Source: Nocardia albiluteola (GTDB lineage Bacteria > Actinomycetota > Actinomycetes > Mycobacteriales > Mycobacteriaceae). Taken from it: DNA of 64,000 nt. Below, piece by piece: positions 53,237-63,285 of the stretch (position 1 is the stretch's first letter; every line of letters starts with the position of its first letter). The translations under genes were made by a program, and so were the position numbers. Below the pieces are notes generated by a model that saw nothing but the letters and a program-made list of their open reading frames with translations, was not told the DNA's origin and made no database searches. The DNA lies in assembly GCF_018860155.1 (NCBI RefSeq), contig NZ_JAHKNI010000006.1, positions 310,001 to 374,000 on the forward strand. Direction: 5' to 3'.

Positions 53237-53264
53237 GGGGTGAACCTTTCGTCGGGGCTTTTCG

Positions 53265-54170
53265 TCAGTGCTGCTCGGCCAGCAGGGATTTCAGCGCCGC
53301 CGCACCGGTGGTGGCGAGCCAGGTCTCGAGGGTCTGCAGGCCCGGATGGATTTCCCGGATGAGTTCGATGTCTGCATGCCAGCCGTCCCCGTTGTGCGCC
53401 AAGCGCCAGGTGTTCGCCAGCTGCGCGCCGATGGCCGCCGCGTCGGCCTCGGTGATCTCCTCGTACCGCACCGGATATCCGGTGGCGCGCTCGATGGCGG
53501 CCATCGCCGCCAGCGGGGTGACCGCGTCGCCGGCCAGCTCCAGCGTCCGGCCGGTGTATTGCTCCGGATCGGCGAACGCGATGGCGGCCACCGCGGCGAT
53601 GTCGTCGACCGCGATCACCTGGATGGGGCGATCGGCGGGGAAGAGATGGCGGTGGACGCCGTCGACGAAGCCGTCCAGGGGAAGCACCACGCCGGCGAGG
53701 TAGTTCTCCATGAATCGGACCGGCCGCAGGATCGTGTACCGCATGCCCGAGGCCGCCACCGCCCGTTCGATCCGCCGCTTGCCACCGCTGCCCCAATTCG
53801 TGTCGCCGGTGAACGAGGCGACACCGGTGAAGACGATCTGGTCGACCCCGGCCCGGCGGGCGGCCTCGACCAGGGCGGCGCCGCGGCTCGCCTCGAGCTC
53901 GACGTCCCAGCCGCCGGGCCCGAACGCCGCCGGGGGCACCGCGAAGACGCCGCGCACCCCGGTGACCGCGCGGTCGAGCGAGGCGGGGTCGTCCAGGTCG
54001 CCGACGACCGGTTGCGCGCCGAGGTCGGCCAGCGCCCGCGCAGCCGGGGCCTGCGGATCCCGCACCAGCACCCGCACGGGATACCCGTCGGCCAGGAGCC
54101 GCCGGGTGGTCGCGCCGCCCTGTTTGCCGGTCGCGCCGGTGACGAGAATGAGCTCTTTCTGAGGAGACAT
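53265..54170 (-). CDS. NmrA-family NAD(P)-binding protein
   Basis: The 301-aa Rossmann protein has the dinucleotide motif VTGATGKQGGATTRRLL at the N-terminus, GDLDDPASLDRAVTGVRGVF and the RPVRFMENYL segment of atypical short-chain reductases (NmrA/QOR2-like). It may be a quinone or NADPH sensor-reductase. AGGA precedes the ATG by about 5 nt. The TetR gene is divergent with palindromic operators between, so this gene is its likely target. Confidence 0.88.
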   Translation of the reverse strand: MSPQKELILVTGATGKQGGATTRRLLADGYPVRVLVRDPQAPAARALADLGAQPVVGDLDDPASLDRAVTGVRGVFAVPPAAFGPGGWDVELEASRGAALVEAARRAGVDQIVFTGVASFTGDTNWGSGGKRRIERAVAASGMRYTILRPVRFMENYLAGVVLPLDGFVDGVHRHLFPADRPIQVIAVDDIAAVAAIAFADPEQYTGRTLELAGDAVTPLAAMAAIERATGYPVRYEEITEADAAAIGAQLANTWRLAHNGDGWHADIELIREIHPGLQTLETWLATTGAAALKSLLAEQH

Positions 54171-54193
54171 GCTGGTCCTGTCCGTTCGGTAGA

Positions 54194-54228
54194 ATACGGG
54201 TTGGATAACCCGTATCTCGGACGATACG
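54194..54228. promoter_or_regulatory. nested inverted repeats between tetR and the NmrA gene
   Basis: ATACGGGTT-GGAT-AACCCGTAT (54194-54215) is a perfect 9-bp-arm inverted repeat. It shares its right arm with CGTATC-TCGGAC-GATACG (54211-54228). TAGAAT nearby can serve as a -10. This is a convincing TetR operator acting on both divergent genes. Confidence 0.75.
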
Positions 54229-54277
54229 AGCGGCCCCGCTCGGTTCGCCAGATCTCCCCGAGGGGGTGCGTAACGAA

Positions 54278-55042
54278 ATGACCTCCACCGCAACCGCTGT
54301 CGAGAGCGCCGCGGGGCGGGCCGATGCCCGCCGCAACAGGGCGCTGGTGCTGGCCGCCGCCCAGCGCGCGTTCGCCGAGCACGGCACCGGCGTCTCCCTG
54401 GCGGAGATCGCCCGGCGCGCCGGGGTCGGGGCCGGGACCGTCTACCGGCACTTCCCGACGAAGTCCGATCTGCTCGAGGCGGTGATGCAGCAGCGGCTGG
54501 ACCGAATGACCGTGCGGGCCAACGACTGTCTCGCCGCGCCGGACGTTGGGGAGGCATTCTTCGAGTTATGCGCGGCGGTGGTCGTCTCGTCCCCGCGCAG
54601 CCAGGCGGTCTGCGACATGATCACCGCCGACGACGGCTGGCCGCGTGCGGTGATGCGCGGGGCGGGCGATCGGTTCCACCGGGCGCTGCACGCGGTGCTC
54701 GTGGAGGCGCAGCGCCGGGGCGCGGTCCGCCCCGAGGTCACCGTCGCCGACGTCACGGCGATATTTGCCGGATGCGTGGCGATGCAACGGGTTTCGGGGA
54801 CCCCCGACGGGCTGTGCCCGGCCGCGCGACTTACGCTGGACGCGTTACGGGCGCACCCCGTAACGAAAGGTGGCGTCCTGCTCGCCGAAAATAACGAAAG
54901 TCGTGACGAAACGGCGCCGGCGACCGCCCGCTGCTCTCTGTGCGGTTCGGGGCTGCGGCCCACCGGCGCGGGCCGCCCGGCGCGCTACTGTTCCGCGGCC
55001 TGCCGCCAGAAGGCGCATCGCCGCCGTCATCGCGCCGGCTAG
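54278..55042 (+). CDS. TetR-family regulator with C-terminal cysteine cluster
   Basis: The N-terminal domain is a standard TetR helix-turn-helix (LAEIARRAGVGAGTVYRHFP). The C-terminal ~45 residues after the ligand domain add CSLCGSGLRPTGAGRPARYC followed by SAACRQKAHRRRHRAG. This is a compact zinc-ribbon-like motif with four Cys and a very basic tail, which could bind nucleic acid or metal. The ATG at 54278 is chosen over a GTG 12 nt upstream; spacing from AGGGGG is 11 nt, so this is not certain. It probably represses the divergent NmrA-enoyl-CoA operon. Confidence 0.92.
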   Translation: MTSTATAVESAAGRADARRNRALVLAAAQRAFAEHGTGVSLAEIARRAGVGAGTVYRHFPTKSDLLEAVMQQRLDRMTVRANDCLAAPDVGEAFFELCAAVVVSSPRSQAVCDMITADDGWPRAVMRGAGDRFHRALHAVLVEAQRRGAVRPEVTVADVTAIFAGCVAMQRVSGTPDGLCPAARLTLDALRAHPVTKGGVLLAENNESRDETAPATARCSLCGSGLRPTGAGRPARYCSAACRQKAHRRRHRAG

Positions 55043-55062
55043 GCGTACCTCCGCATTCGCTC
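55039..55062 (+). repeat. 24-nt element overlapping a stop codon, copy 2
   Basis: Identical over 24 nt to 5810-5833 (inverted). It overlaps the TAG of the TetR gene and runs into the gap before the convergent GNAT gene. Confidence 0.8.
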
Positions 55063-55103
55063 CGGCCATGCGCGGTTTCGGACGGCTTCGCCGACGGCGC
55101 CCA

Positions 55104-55496
55104 TTAGAGCGGGTACACGCGAAAGCCGTCGAGGGTCTTGTGCGGAAGTGAGCGGTAGAACCCGCCGGCGTCGTCGGTGAGCAGATCGAGCCGGGTGATG
55201 CCGCCGGTCCGGAAGACCTCGGCGACCAGGCGGCGGCCGATGCCCGCGCCGCGGTGGGATTCGGCGACCAGCAACAGTGACAGACACCCCCACCAGCCGT
55301 TGCTCAGGGCGTGGGCGAAGCCGACCACCCCGCCCGCCTCGACCGCGACCAGCGTGACGGCGCCCGGCGCGCGCAAGGCCGCGCCGGCGCGTGCGGTATC
55401 GGCGGGCAGACTCGGCCAGCCCTGCGCCGCGCACAACGCGACGACCCCGGCCAGATGATCGGCGGTATACGGAACGATGCGGACCTGCGCGGTCAT
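55104..55496 (-). CDS. GNAT-family N-acetyltransferase
   Basis: The 130-aa protein has the acetyl-CoA loop ESHRGAGIGRRLVAEVF and the preceding strand GCLSLLLVA, with a terminal DDAGGFYRSLPHKTL segment. The substrate is unknown. The ATG overlaps the stop of the preceding small gene (ATGA), so they are co-translated. Confidence 0.88.
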   Translation of the reverse strand: MTAQVRIVPYTADHLAGVVALCAAQGWPSLPADTARAGAALRAPGAVTLVAVEAGGVVGFAHALSNGWWGCLSLLLVAESHRGAGIGRRLVAEVFRTGGITRLDLLTDDAGGFYRSLPHKTLDGFRVYPL

Positions 55497-55747
55497 CGGT
55501 CGTCGCCGGTGTCGCGAGTGGGCATGGTCACAGTGCCGGTGCCCAGGTCGACGATCGGGTCGTCGCCGGACACGCGATCGTCGATCTTGGCCACCGCGAC
55601 CCACTCCATGCGTTCGCGGACGTGCTTGCGGGCCGGGCCGAATATCTCGTCGAGGCCCGCGCCCATCGGGTACTGCCGCTCACGCGCTCGGCGCTCGCGC
55701 CATCGATGCAGGGCGACATCGAGGCCGGTATTCCACCAGGTCACCAC
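55493..55747 (-). CDS. small hypothetical protein, DUF6191-like
   Basis: The frame reads VVTWWNTGLDVALHRWRERR and later YPMGAGLDEIFGPARKHVRE, then DPIVDLGTGTVTM. This resembles DUF6191 proteins: a short hydrophobic N-terminus, an arginine-rich middle and the DLGTG ending. It lies between a DUF2237 gene and the GNAT gene and overlaps the latter. The start is uncertain: GTG at 55747 gives 84 aa, while a GTG at 55789 with GGAA upstream gives 98 aa. Confidence 0.5.
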   Translation of the reverse strand: MVTWWNTGLDVALHRWRERRARERQYPMGAGLDEIFGPARKHVRERMEWVAVAKIDDRVSGDDPIVDLGTGTVTMPTRDTGDDR

Positions 55748-55844
55748 ATCGACGGTACGCGCGGATGCGGTGGGTGCCGGTCTCGTCACATCTGTTCCGG
55801 TCGCCTGCGCGACGCCGACGGCCGAAACGGGTGTGAGGATGCCG

Positions 55845-56234
55845 TTACAACAGGTCGCTGACGTCGTCGGGGACGTCGACCGCGTATTTGCGCAGCGTAT
55901 CCATCGGCACGACCTCGAGGGCGTTCTCATGCGTCGCGGCCAGCACGACGGGGGCGGCGACGCCGTCCTCATGGGCATGCAGCCAGCGCACCGCGACCAC
56001 GCACCAGCGATCACCCGGTTGCAGTCCCGGGAAGTTGTTCTCCGGGCGCGGGGTGCTCAGATCGTTGCCGATCGATTTCTGGTGCTCCAGGAATTCCGCG
56101 GTCACGACGGTGCACACCGTATGGCTGCCCAGGTCTTCCGGGCCGGTACTACAGCACCCGTCCCGGTAGAAGCCGGTGAGAGGATCGGTGCCGCACTCCT
56201 CCAGCGGTCCCCCAAGCACATTTCGATCGGTCAC
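55845..56234 (-). CDS. DUF2237 family protein
   Basis: The 129-aa product starts VTDRNVLGGPLEECGTDPLT and contains GFYRDGCCSTGPEDLGSHTV and NFPGLQPGDRWCVVAVRW, which define DUF2237. The several conserved Cys suggest metal or redox chemistry, but the function is unknown. AGGA stands 8 nt before the GTG. It leads a three-gene minus-strand cluster with the DUF6191-like and GNAT genes. Confidence 0.9.
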   Translation of the reverse strand: MTDRNVLGGPLEECGTDPLTGFYRDGCCSTGPEDLGSHTVCTVVTAEFLEHQKSIGNDLSTPRPENNFPGLQPGDRWCVVAVRWLHAHEDGVAAPVVLAATHENALEVVPMDTLRKYAVDVPDDVSDLL

Positions 56235-56398
56235 CTCGCCGATCCTATTGTCTCTGTGTTGGATTCGCCGCTGCTTCCGGCGCGTGGTGTGGAGAAGGGC
56301 AAACCGGTCGGTAGGTTGAGTCCGTTGGGGGCGCCGATTCCGGCGTGTCCCTGACCGGCCCGAGACGGCAGATGTGCTAAGCAACTACGCTGGCGGAC

Positions 56399-56806
56399 AT
56401 GCGGATTGCGTTCGGAACCGACGAATCCACCGACCTGACTCGGCATCTGCGGGAGTGGTTGACCGAGCGCGGGCACGAGGTCGACGTCGTCGGCGAGGGC
56501 ATCGCCTGGCCCGATGTGGGCGAGGGCGTCGGGCGGGCGGTCGCCGCGGGCCGGGCCGAGTTCGGGGTGGTGTGCTGCTGGACCGGTACCGGCGTCTCGA
56601 TCGCGGCGAACAAGGTGCCCGGGGTGCGTGCGGCGCTCTGCACCGATCGCGACACCGCCGCCGGCGCACGCCGCTGGAACGATGCCAACGTGCTGGCCCT
56701 GGGCCTGCGATTGACCTCCGCCGTTGTCGCCGAGGAGATGCTCGAGACATTCCTCACGACCGCGCCGGAGGAGTCCGAGGCTCCGAACTACCGTCGTCTG
56801 GGCTGA
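56399..56806 (+). CDS. RpiB/LacAB-like sugar-phosphate isomerase, divergent
   Basis: The 135-aa protein has the RpiB fold pattern, with VCCWTGTGVSIAANKVPGVRA and CTDRDTAAGARRWNDANVLA. Two positions differ from canonical RpiB: the usual CGTG is CWTG, and the active-site His of HNDANVL is Trp. The N-terminal Asp-His motif is Asp-Glu. The protein is therefore unlikely to be an ordinary ribose-5-phosphate isomerase B and may isomerise another sugar phosphate. TACGCT lies 7 nt before the ATG, so it is probably leaderless. Confidence 0.82.
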   Translation: MRIAFGTDESTDLTRHLREWLTERGHEVDVVGEGIAWPDVGEGVGRAVAAGRAEFGVVCCWTGTGVSIAANKVPGVRAALCTDRDTAAGARRWNDANVLALGLRLTSAVVAEEMLETFLTTAPEESEAPNYRRLG

Positions 56807-56991
56807 CGGACGATCGCCGTCGAGCCCCCGAACCCGGGGACGAGTCGGCGTTTCCGGGGTCGCGAACGTTGCCGGGGTAAACGCGCGGTCGCGCTCCGGC
56901 TCCCGGGCCCGGTGAGGCAAATCTCCCGGTCGGGAACGTGGTTGCCCAGCCGTCGCACCGGTACCGGCCGGTCTTCTGACAGGATGGGCCC

Positions 56992-58527
<1,536 letters not shown>

Positions 58528-58605
58528 GCGCCTGACCACGGCCTTCGGCCGAAAAATCCTCCTCGCGACACGCGCCTCACGGTGAGCCCGAAAGCGCTGT
58601 GTAGC

Positions 58606-58618
58606 GCACGAAACGTGC
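58606..58618. promoter_or_regulatory. GCACG-AAA-CGTGC inverted repeat upstream of amtB
   Basis: A 13-bp inverted repeat in the 223-bp leader of amtB, about 130 nt before the start. It could be an operator for nitrogen control, though it does not clearly match the GlnR or AmtR consensus known to me. Nothing else is recognised in this gap. Confidence 0.35.
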
Positions 58619-58750
58619 TAGCAACACAGCAGGTTCATCCGTTCACGCATGCGAAACACGCAGGCGGCACGGATGAAACACCGAATAGCGAACCTTCTGT
58701 GCAGGCTCGTAGCCGTCGTTTTGGCCGGGCCCGAGATGAGGAGGAACAAG

Positions 58751-60166
58751 GTGGCGTATCCCATGACCGGGTTGCCGAACACCGGCGACACCGCGTGGAT
58801 GCTGGCGAGCTCTGCGCTCGTCCTGCTGATGACCCCTGGACTGGCGTTCTTCTACGGCGGCATGGTCCGTACGAAGAACGTGCTGAACATGATCATGATG
58901 AGCATCAGCGCGATGGGCGTCGTCGGCGTGCTCTGGGCCATTTACGGGTTCTCTGAATCGTTCGGCAACAACAAGTGGGGCCTGATCGGCGACCCGGGCC
59001 AGTTCTTCGGCCTGAAGGGCCTGATCGGCACCGATTCCGCGCCCGCGGTGGCCGCGGATCCGGCGCACCACGTCGCGGCCGTACCCGAGGCGGACATCCC
59101 GCTCGCCGGCGCGACGCACATCCCGATGACGGTGTTCGTGGCCTTCCAGCTCATGTTCGCGATCATCACCGTGGCGCTGATCTCGGGTGCGGTCGCCGAC
59201 CGCATGAAGTTCCGGGCCTGGCTGATCTTCTCGGCGGTCTGGGCGACCCTGGTCTACTTCCCGGTTGCACACTGGGTCTTCGACGCCAGCGCCAGCGATT
59301 CCGCGGGCAACATCGTGCACGTCGGTGGCTGGATCACCAACAAGCTGCACGCGATCGACTTCGCCGGTGGCACCGCGGTGCACATCAACGCCGGCGCCGC
59401 GGGCCTGGCCCTGGCCATCGTGCTCGGCAAGCGCAAGGGCTGGCCGAAGACCCCGATGCGGCCGCACAACCTGCCCTTCGTGATGCTCGGCGCCGGTCTG
59501 CTGTGGTTCGGCTGGTTCGGCTTCAACGCCGGTTCCGCCCTCAGCTCCAACGGCACCGCCGGTTCCACCTTCCTGACCACCACGTTCGCCACCTCCGCCG
59601 CGATGCTCGGCTGGCTGATCGTGGAGAAGATCCGTGACGGCAAGCCCACCAGCCTCGGCGCCGCGTCAGGCATCGTGGCCGGCCTGGTCGCGATCACCCC
59701 ATCCTGCTCGTCGGTGAACATTCTCGGCGCGCTGGCGATCGGTTTCGCCGCCGGTATCGTCTGCGCCCTGGCCATCGGGCTGAAGTACAAGCTGGGCTTC
59801 GACGACTCGCTCGATGTGGTCGGCGTGCACATGATCGGCGGAATTCTGGGAACTCTGGCGGTCGGCCTGTTCCTGTGCCCGGAGTCCAACGCCTCGCAGG
59901 GCCTGAACGGAGCCAAGGGCCTGTTCTACGGCGGCGGCTTCGGCCAGCTGGGCAAGCAGGCGATCGGCGCCTTCACCGTGCTGGCGTACTCGTTCATCAT
60001 TGCGCTGGTCATCGCCTACGTCCTGAAGGTGACCGTGGGCCTGCGCTCCACCGCCGAGGAAGAGTTCGAGGGCTTGGATGAGTCCGAGCACGCGGAGACG
60101 GCATACGATTTTGCTGCTGTAACTGCTGTGGGTGGCACGGCACGTGACGCTGTCAAGGAGGCATGA
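58751..60166 (+). CDS. amtB: ammonium transporter
   Basis: The 471-aa protein has about eleven membrane helices and the Amt hallmarks: the pore His pair (AVHINAGAAGLALAIV and VVGVHMIGGILGTLAVGLF) and FFYGGMVRTKNVLNMIMM. It takes up ammonium at low concentration. The GTG at 58751 follows GAGGA by 5-6 nt; the open frame upstream is not Amt-like. The stop overlaps the ribosome site of glnB, and the PII protein would control its activity. Confidence 0.96.
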   Translation: MAYPMTGLPNTGDTAWMLASSALVLLMTPGLAFFYGGMVRTKNVLNMIMMSISAMGVVGVLWAIYGFSESFGNNKWGLIGDPGQFFGLKGLIGTDSAPAVAADPAHHVAAVPEADIPLAGATHIPMTVFVAFQLMFAIITVALISGAVADRMKFRAWLIFSAVWATLVYFPVAHWVFDASASDSAGNIVHVGGWITNKLHAIDFAGGTAVHINAGAAGLALAIVLGKRKGWPKTPMRPHNLPFVMLGAGLLWFGWFGFNAGSALSSNGTAGSTFLTTTFATSAAMLGWLIVEKIRDGKPTSLGAASGIVAGLVAITPSCSSVNILGALAIGFAAGIVCALAIGLKYKLGFDDSLDVVGVHMIGGILGTLAVGLFLCPESNASQGLNGAKGLFYGGGFGQLGKQAIGAFTVLAYSFIIALVIAYVLKVTVGLRSTAEEEFEGLDESEHAETAYDFAAVTAVGGTARDAVKEA

Positions 60167-60170
60167 CGCC

Positions 60171-60509
60171 ATGAAACTGATTACCGCGATCGTCAAACCG
60201 TTCACGCTCGAGGACGTCAAGAGCGGCCTGGAGCAGGCGGGCGTCCTTGGTATGACCGTCAGCGAGGTGCAGGGCTACGGCCGCCAGAAGGGGCACACGG
60301 AGGTCTATCGCGGCGCGGAGTACTCGGTCGACTTCGTCCCGAAGGTGCGCGTGGAAGTCGTGGTCGACGAGGCCTCCGTCGAGAAGGTCGTCGAGGTGAT
60401 CGTCGAGGCCGCGCGCACCGGCAAGATCGGTGACGGCAAGGTCTGGGTGACCCCCGTGGACGCGGTGATCCGGGTACGGACCGGCGAGCGCGGCGCGGAC
60501 GCCCTGTAA
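60171..60509 (+). CDS. glnB: PII nitrogen regulatory protein
   Basis: The 112-aa protein is a PII signal protein that reads 2-oxoglutarate and ATP/ADP. The T-loop GRQKGHTEVYRGAEYSVDFV contains Tyr51, the usual site of adenylylation or uridylylation in actinobacteria, as well as Tyr46. AAGGAGG precedes the ATG. With amtB upstream and glnD downstream this is the standard actinobacterial nitrogen operon; GlnK is an equivalent name. Confidence 0.96.
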   Translation: MKLITAIVKPFTLEDVKSGLEQAGVLGMTVSEVQGYGRQKGHTEVYRGAEYSVDFVPKVRVEVVVDEASVEKVVEVIVEAARTGKIGDGKVWVTPVDAVIRVRTGERGADAL

Positions 60510-60563
60510 TACCGGTTCCGGTAACGCAATTGGCGGATCGAACGGCGCAATACCGTATCGAGC

Positions 60564-60605
60564 GGCGGCTCCGCACCCGATCGTGACGGTCGGGGCGGAG
60601 CCGCC
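60564..60605 (+). terminator. long hairpin between glnB and glnD
   Basis: GGCGGCTCCGC pairs with GCGGAGCCGCC, and inside it CCCGA pairs with TCGGG, with one bulged base and a 9-nt loop. There is no T run. It probably lowers read-through from amtB-glnB into glnD rather than stopping it fully. Confidence 0.6.
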
Positions 60606-60631
60606 CGCATGATGGTTGGGTGGTGTGGGTT

Positions 60632-63043
60632 ATGCAGGTGAAGGACGAGATGCCCGGCGGCGCTACGGATCTGGTGCGTGCCCGCAATCAGTTGCTGGAG
60701 GGCGGGGATACCCGCCACCCGCGGCTGGACGCCCACGCGCTGCGCCAGGCGCTGGTCGACCTGCACGAGCTGTGGCTCAGCGGCAAGGGCGCGGAGCTGG
60801 GCATCACCGCCGACAGCGGCCTGGCCGTCGTGGCGGTCGGCGGGCTGGGCCGCGGGGAGATGCTGCCGTACTCGGACCTGGATCTGGTTCTGCTGCACGA
60901 CGACGTCGACCCCCAGCGCGTGGCCGAGGTCGCCGATCGGCTGTGGTACCCGCTGTGGGATGCCCACATCAAACTTGATCACAGCGTCCGCACCGTCCCG
61001 CAGGCGCTGCGGGTGGCCGCCGACGATCTCACCGCCGCCCTGGGCCTGCTGGACGCGCGGCACATCGTCGGCGATGCCGAGCTCAGCAATCTGCTGATCG
61101 GCGGGGTGCGGCGCGAATGGCGGACCGGAATCCGTTCCCGCTTCCCAGAATTGGTGGAGCAGACCCAGACCCGGTGGCGGCGCAGCGGCGAGATCGCGCA
61201 CCGGGCCGAACCGGATCTGAAGAACGGCCGCGGGGGGTTGCGCGATATCCAGCTGCTCGATGCCCTGGCCATCGCCCAGTTGACCGACGCGATGCCGGGG
61301 CTGGGCCCGGACGTGCCCGGCGGCGGATTGAAACAGGCGCATCGTCGGCTGCTGGATGTGCGCACCGAACTGCATCGCGTGGCCGGGCGTGCCCGGGATC
61401 AGCTGCGCGCGCAGGACGCGGACGAGATCGGCAGCGCGTTGCGCATCGGCGATCGGTTCGATCTGGCCCGCACGCTCACCGACGCGGCGCGCACGGTCGG
61501 CTACTCGGTCGATGTCGGGCTGCGGACCGCGGGCAACGCGTTGCCGCGGCGTGGGCTGGCCCGGCTGCGGCGGATGCCGGTGCGCCGACCACTCGATGAG
61601 GGGGTGGTCGAACACGCCGGTGAGGTCGTGCTCGCGCGCGATGCCCGCCCGCAGCGGGATCCGGGCCTGATCCTGCGGGTGGCCGCGGCCTCGGCGCAGA
61701 CCGGACTGCCGATGTCGGCGACGACGCTGAACCGGCTGTCCGAGGACGCGCCCGAGCTGCGCGAGCCGTGGCCGCGCGAGGCGCTGAACGATCTGCTGGT
61801 GCTACTGGGCACCGGCCGCGGCACCCTCGACGCGATCGAGGCGCTGGACCGGACGGGGTTGTGGGGCAGGCTGTTTCCCGAATGGGGCGCGGTGCGCGAT
61901 CTGCCCCCGCGCGATGCGGTGCACACCTGGACCGTGGACCGTCACCTGGTGGAGACCGTTGCCTACGCCGCGGCGCTGAGCACCCGCGTCGCCCGGCCGG
62001 ATCTGCTGCTGCTGGGTGCGCTGCTGCACGATATCGGCAAGGGGCGCACCGAGGATCACAGCATCGTCGGCGCGGAGCTGGCGACGCAGATCGGCCGGCG
62101 ACTGGGCCTGTGGCCCGCGGACGTGCGCACCCTCAGCGCGATCGTGCGGCACCATCTGCTGTTGCCGGACACCGCGACCCGGCGCGATCTGGCGGATCCG
62201 GAGACCGCCGAGGCGGTGGTGCGGGCCCTGGACGGCGATCCGCAGCTGCTGGAACTGCTGCACGCCCTGGCCGAGGCCGATTCGCTGGCCACGGGTCCCG
62301 GGGTGTGGGGCGATTGGAAGGCCTCGCTCATCGGTGAGCTGGTGCGCCGGTCGAGGCTGGCCATGGCCGGGGAGCAGGCGCCGCAACCGGATTCGATCGA
62401 CCCCGAGCTGCTGGTCAAGGCCAAGGCCGGCGGCGTGCACGTGGAGCTGGCGCCCGGTGACGGGCGGTACACCCACGTCGTCACGGTGATCGCCCCCGAC
62501 ACTCCGGGCCTGCTGTCCGAGGCCGCCGGGGTGCTGGCGCTGCATTCGCTGCGAGTGTTGTCGGCTTCGCTGGGCACCGAGGGGGATTCGGCGATCGACA
62601 CCTTCGTCGTGAGCCCGAAGTTCGGCGACCCACCCGATGCCGGACTGCTGCGCCAGGAGTTGATCCGCGCGATCAACGGCGAGCTGAATCTGGCTGCGGT
62701 GCTGGACAAGAAGGAACGCGAGGCGGGCCTGTCGCCCAGGCCCTACGCGCAGGCGCAGCCCCGCGTCCTGTGGGCCGAGGGCGGTAGCCCGGGGCAGGCG
62801 CTGCTCGAACTGCGGGCCGAGGACCGGATCGGGTTGTTGTCGCGGCTGGCCGGGGCACTGGCCGTGGTGGGGGTGAATGTGCGCTGGGCCAAGGCGGTTA
62901 CCCGTGGCACCGCGGTGGTCGACGCGTTCTGCCTGGATCTCGACGACACCGACACCGCTGCGCGCCGGGCGGAGATCGAGGAGGCGCTGCTGGCCGTGGT
63001 TCCGCATCCGCAGCCGCCGAAGCCGCCCGCGGATGCGGATTAG
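60632..63043 (+). CDS. glnD: [protein-PII] uridylyl/adenylyltransferase GlnD
   Basis: GlnD modifies and demodifies PII in response to nitrogen status. The protein (803 aa from this ATG) has the nucleotidyltransferase motif GGLGRGEMLPYSDLDLVLLH, a metal-dependent HD domain with His466-Asp467 (LLHDIGKGRTEDHS), and two C-terminal ACT domains (about 605-680 and 720-795). In actinobacteria it acts as an adenylyltransferase. The start is uncertain: GTG at 60620 and ATG at 60650 (with AAGGA upstream) are alternatives. Confidence 0.95.
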   Translation: MQVKDEMPGGATDLVRARNQLLEGGDTRHPRLDAHALRQALVDLHELWLSGKGAELGITADSGLAVVAVGGLGRGEMLPYSDLDLVLLHDDVDPQRVAEVADRLWYPLWDAHIKLDHSVRTVPQALRVAADDLTAALGLLDARHIVGDAELSNLLIGGVRREWRTGIRSRFPELVEQTQTRWRRSGEIAHRAEPDLKNGRGGLRDIQLLDALAIAQLTDAMPGLGPDVPGGGLKQAHRRLLDVRTELHRVAGRARDQLRAQDADEIGSALRIGDRFDLARTLTDAARTVGYSVDVGLRTAGNALPRRGLARLRRMPVRRPLDEGVVEHAGEVVLARDARPQRDPGLILRVAAASAQTGLPMSATTLNRLSEDAPELREPWPREALNDLLVLLGTGRGTLDAIEALDRTGLWGRLFPEWGAVRDLPPRDAVHTWTVDRHLVETVAYAAALSTRVARPDLLLLGALLHDIGKGRTEDHSIVGAELATQIGRRLGLWPADVRTLSAIVRHHLLLPDTATRRDLADPETAEAVVRALDGDPQLLELLHALAEADSLATGPGVWGDWKASLIGELVRRSRLAMAGEQAPQPDSIDPELLVKAKAGGVHVELAPGDGRYTHVVTVIAPDTPGLLSEAAGVLALHSLRVLSASLGTEGDSAIDTFVVSPKFGDPPDAGLLRQELIRAINGELNLAAVLDKKEREAGLSPRPYAQAQPRVLWAEGGSPGQALLELRAEDRIGLLSRLAGALAVVGVNVRWAKAVTRGTAVVDAFCLDLDDTDTAARRAEIEEALLAVVPHPQPPKPPADAD

Positions 63044-63077
63044 GCGGCCGGAACCGCACAATCGCCCCGACTGCGAC

Positions 63078-63089
63078 TTTGCTGGCAAA
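63078..63089. promoter_or_regulatory. TTTGC-TG-GCAAA palindrome
   Basis: A perfect 12-bp inverted repeat in the 242-bp gap after glnD, about 200 nt before the next gene. Its half-site TTTGC is the same as in the sites before pyc and the PrpR/RamB-type regulator, but inverted in orientation. No other feature is seen in this gap. Confidence 0.35.
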
Positions 63090-63285
63090 CTCGGCGTCCG
63101 CCAATTAACCAGATTGTTGCGCGAGATTTGCTGCAAGCGCTGTCCAGTGTGATGCGGGCCACTCTACGATCAGACCGGATCCGAGCTGTAGAGCGTGGAT
63201 TTCGGGCATGAGCTGGCGCCGACCTTCATGCCGCGGGTGCTGTTCGAGGCTTGTCCGAGCTTTTCGAGCATAAGGGAGCGGGCCG

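Noticed and set aside
58536..58556. CGGCC-TT-CGGCCG plus A run after ftsY as a terminator
   Set aside because: The run after the hairpin is A on the transcribed-sense strand, not T, so it is not an intrinsic terminator for ftsY.
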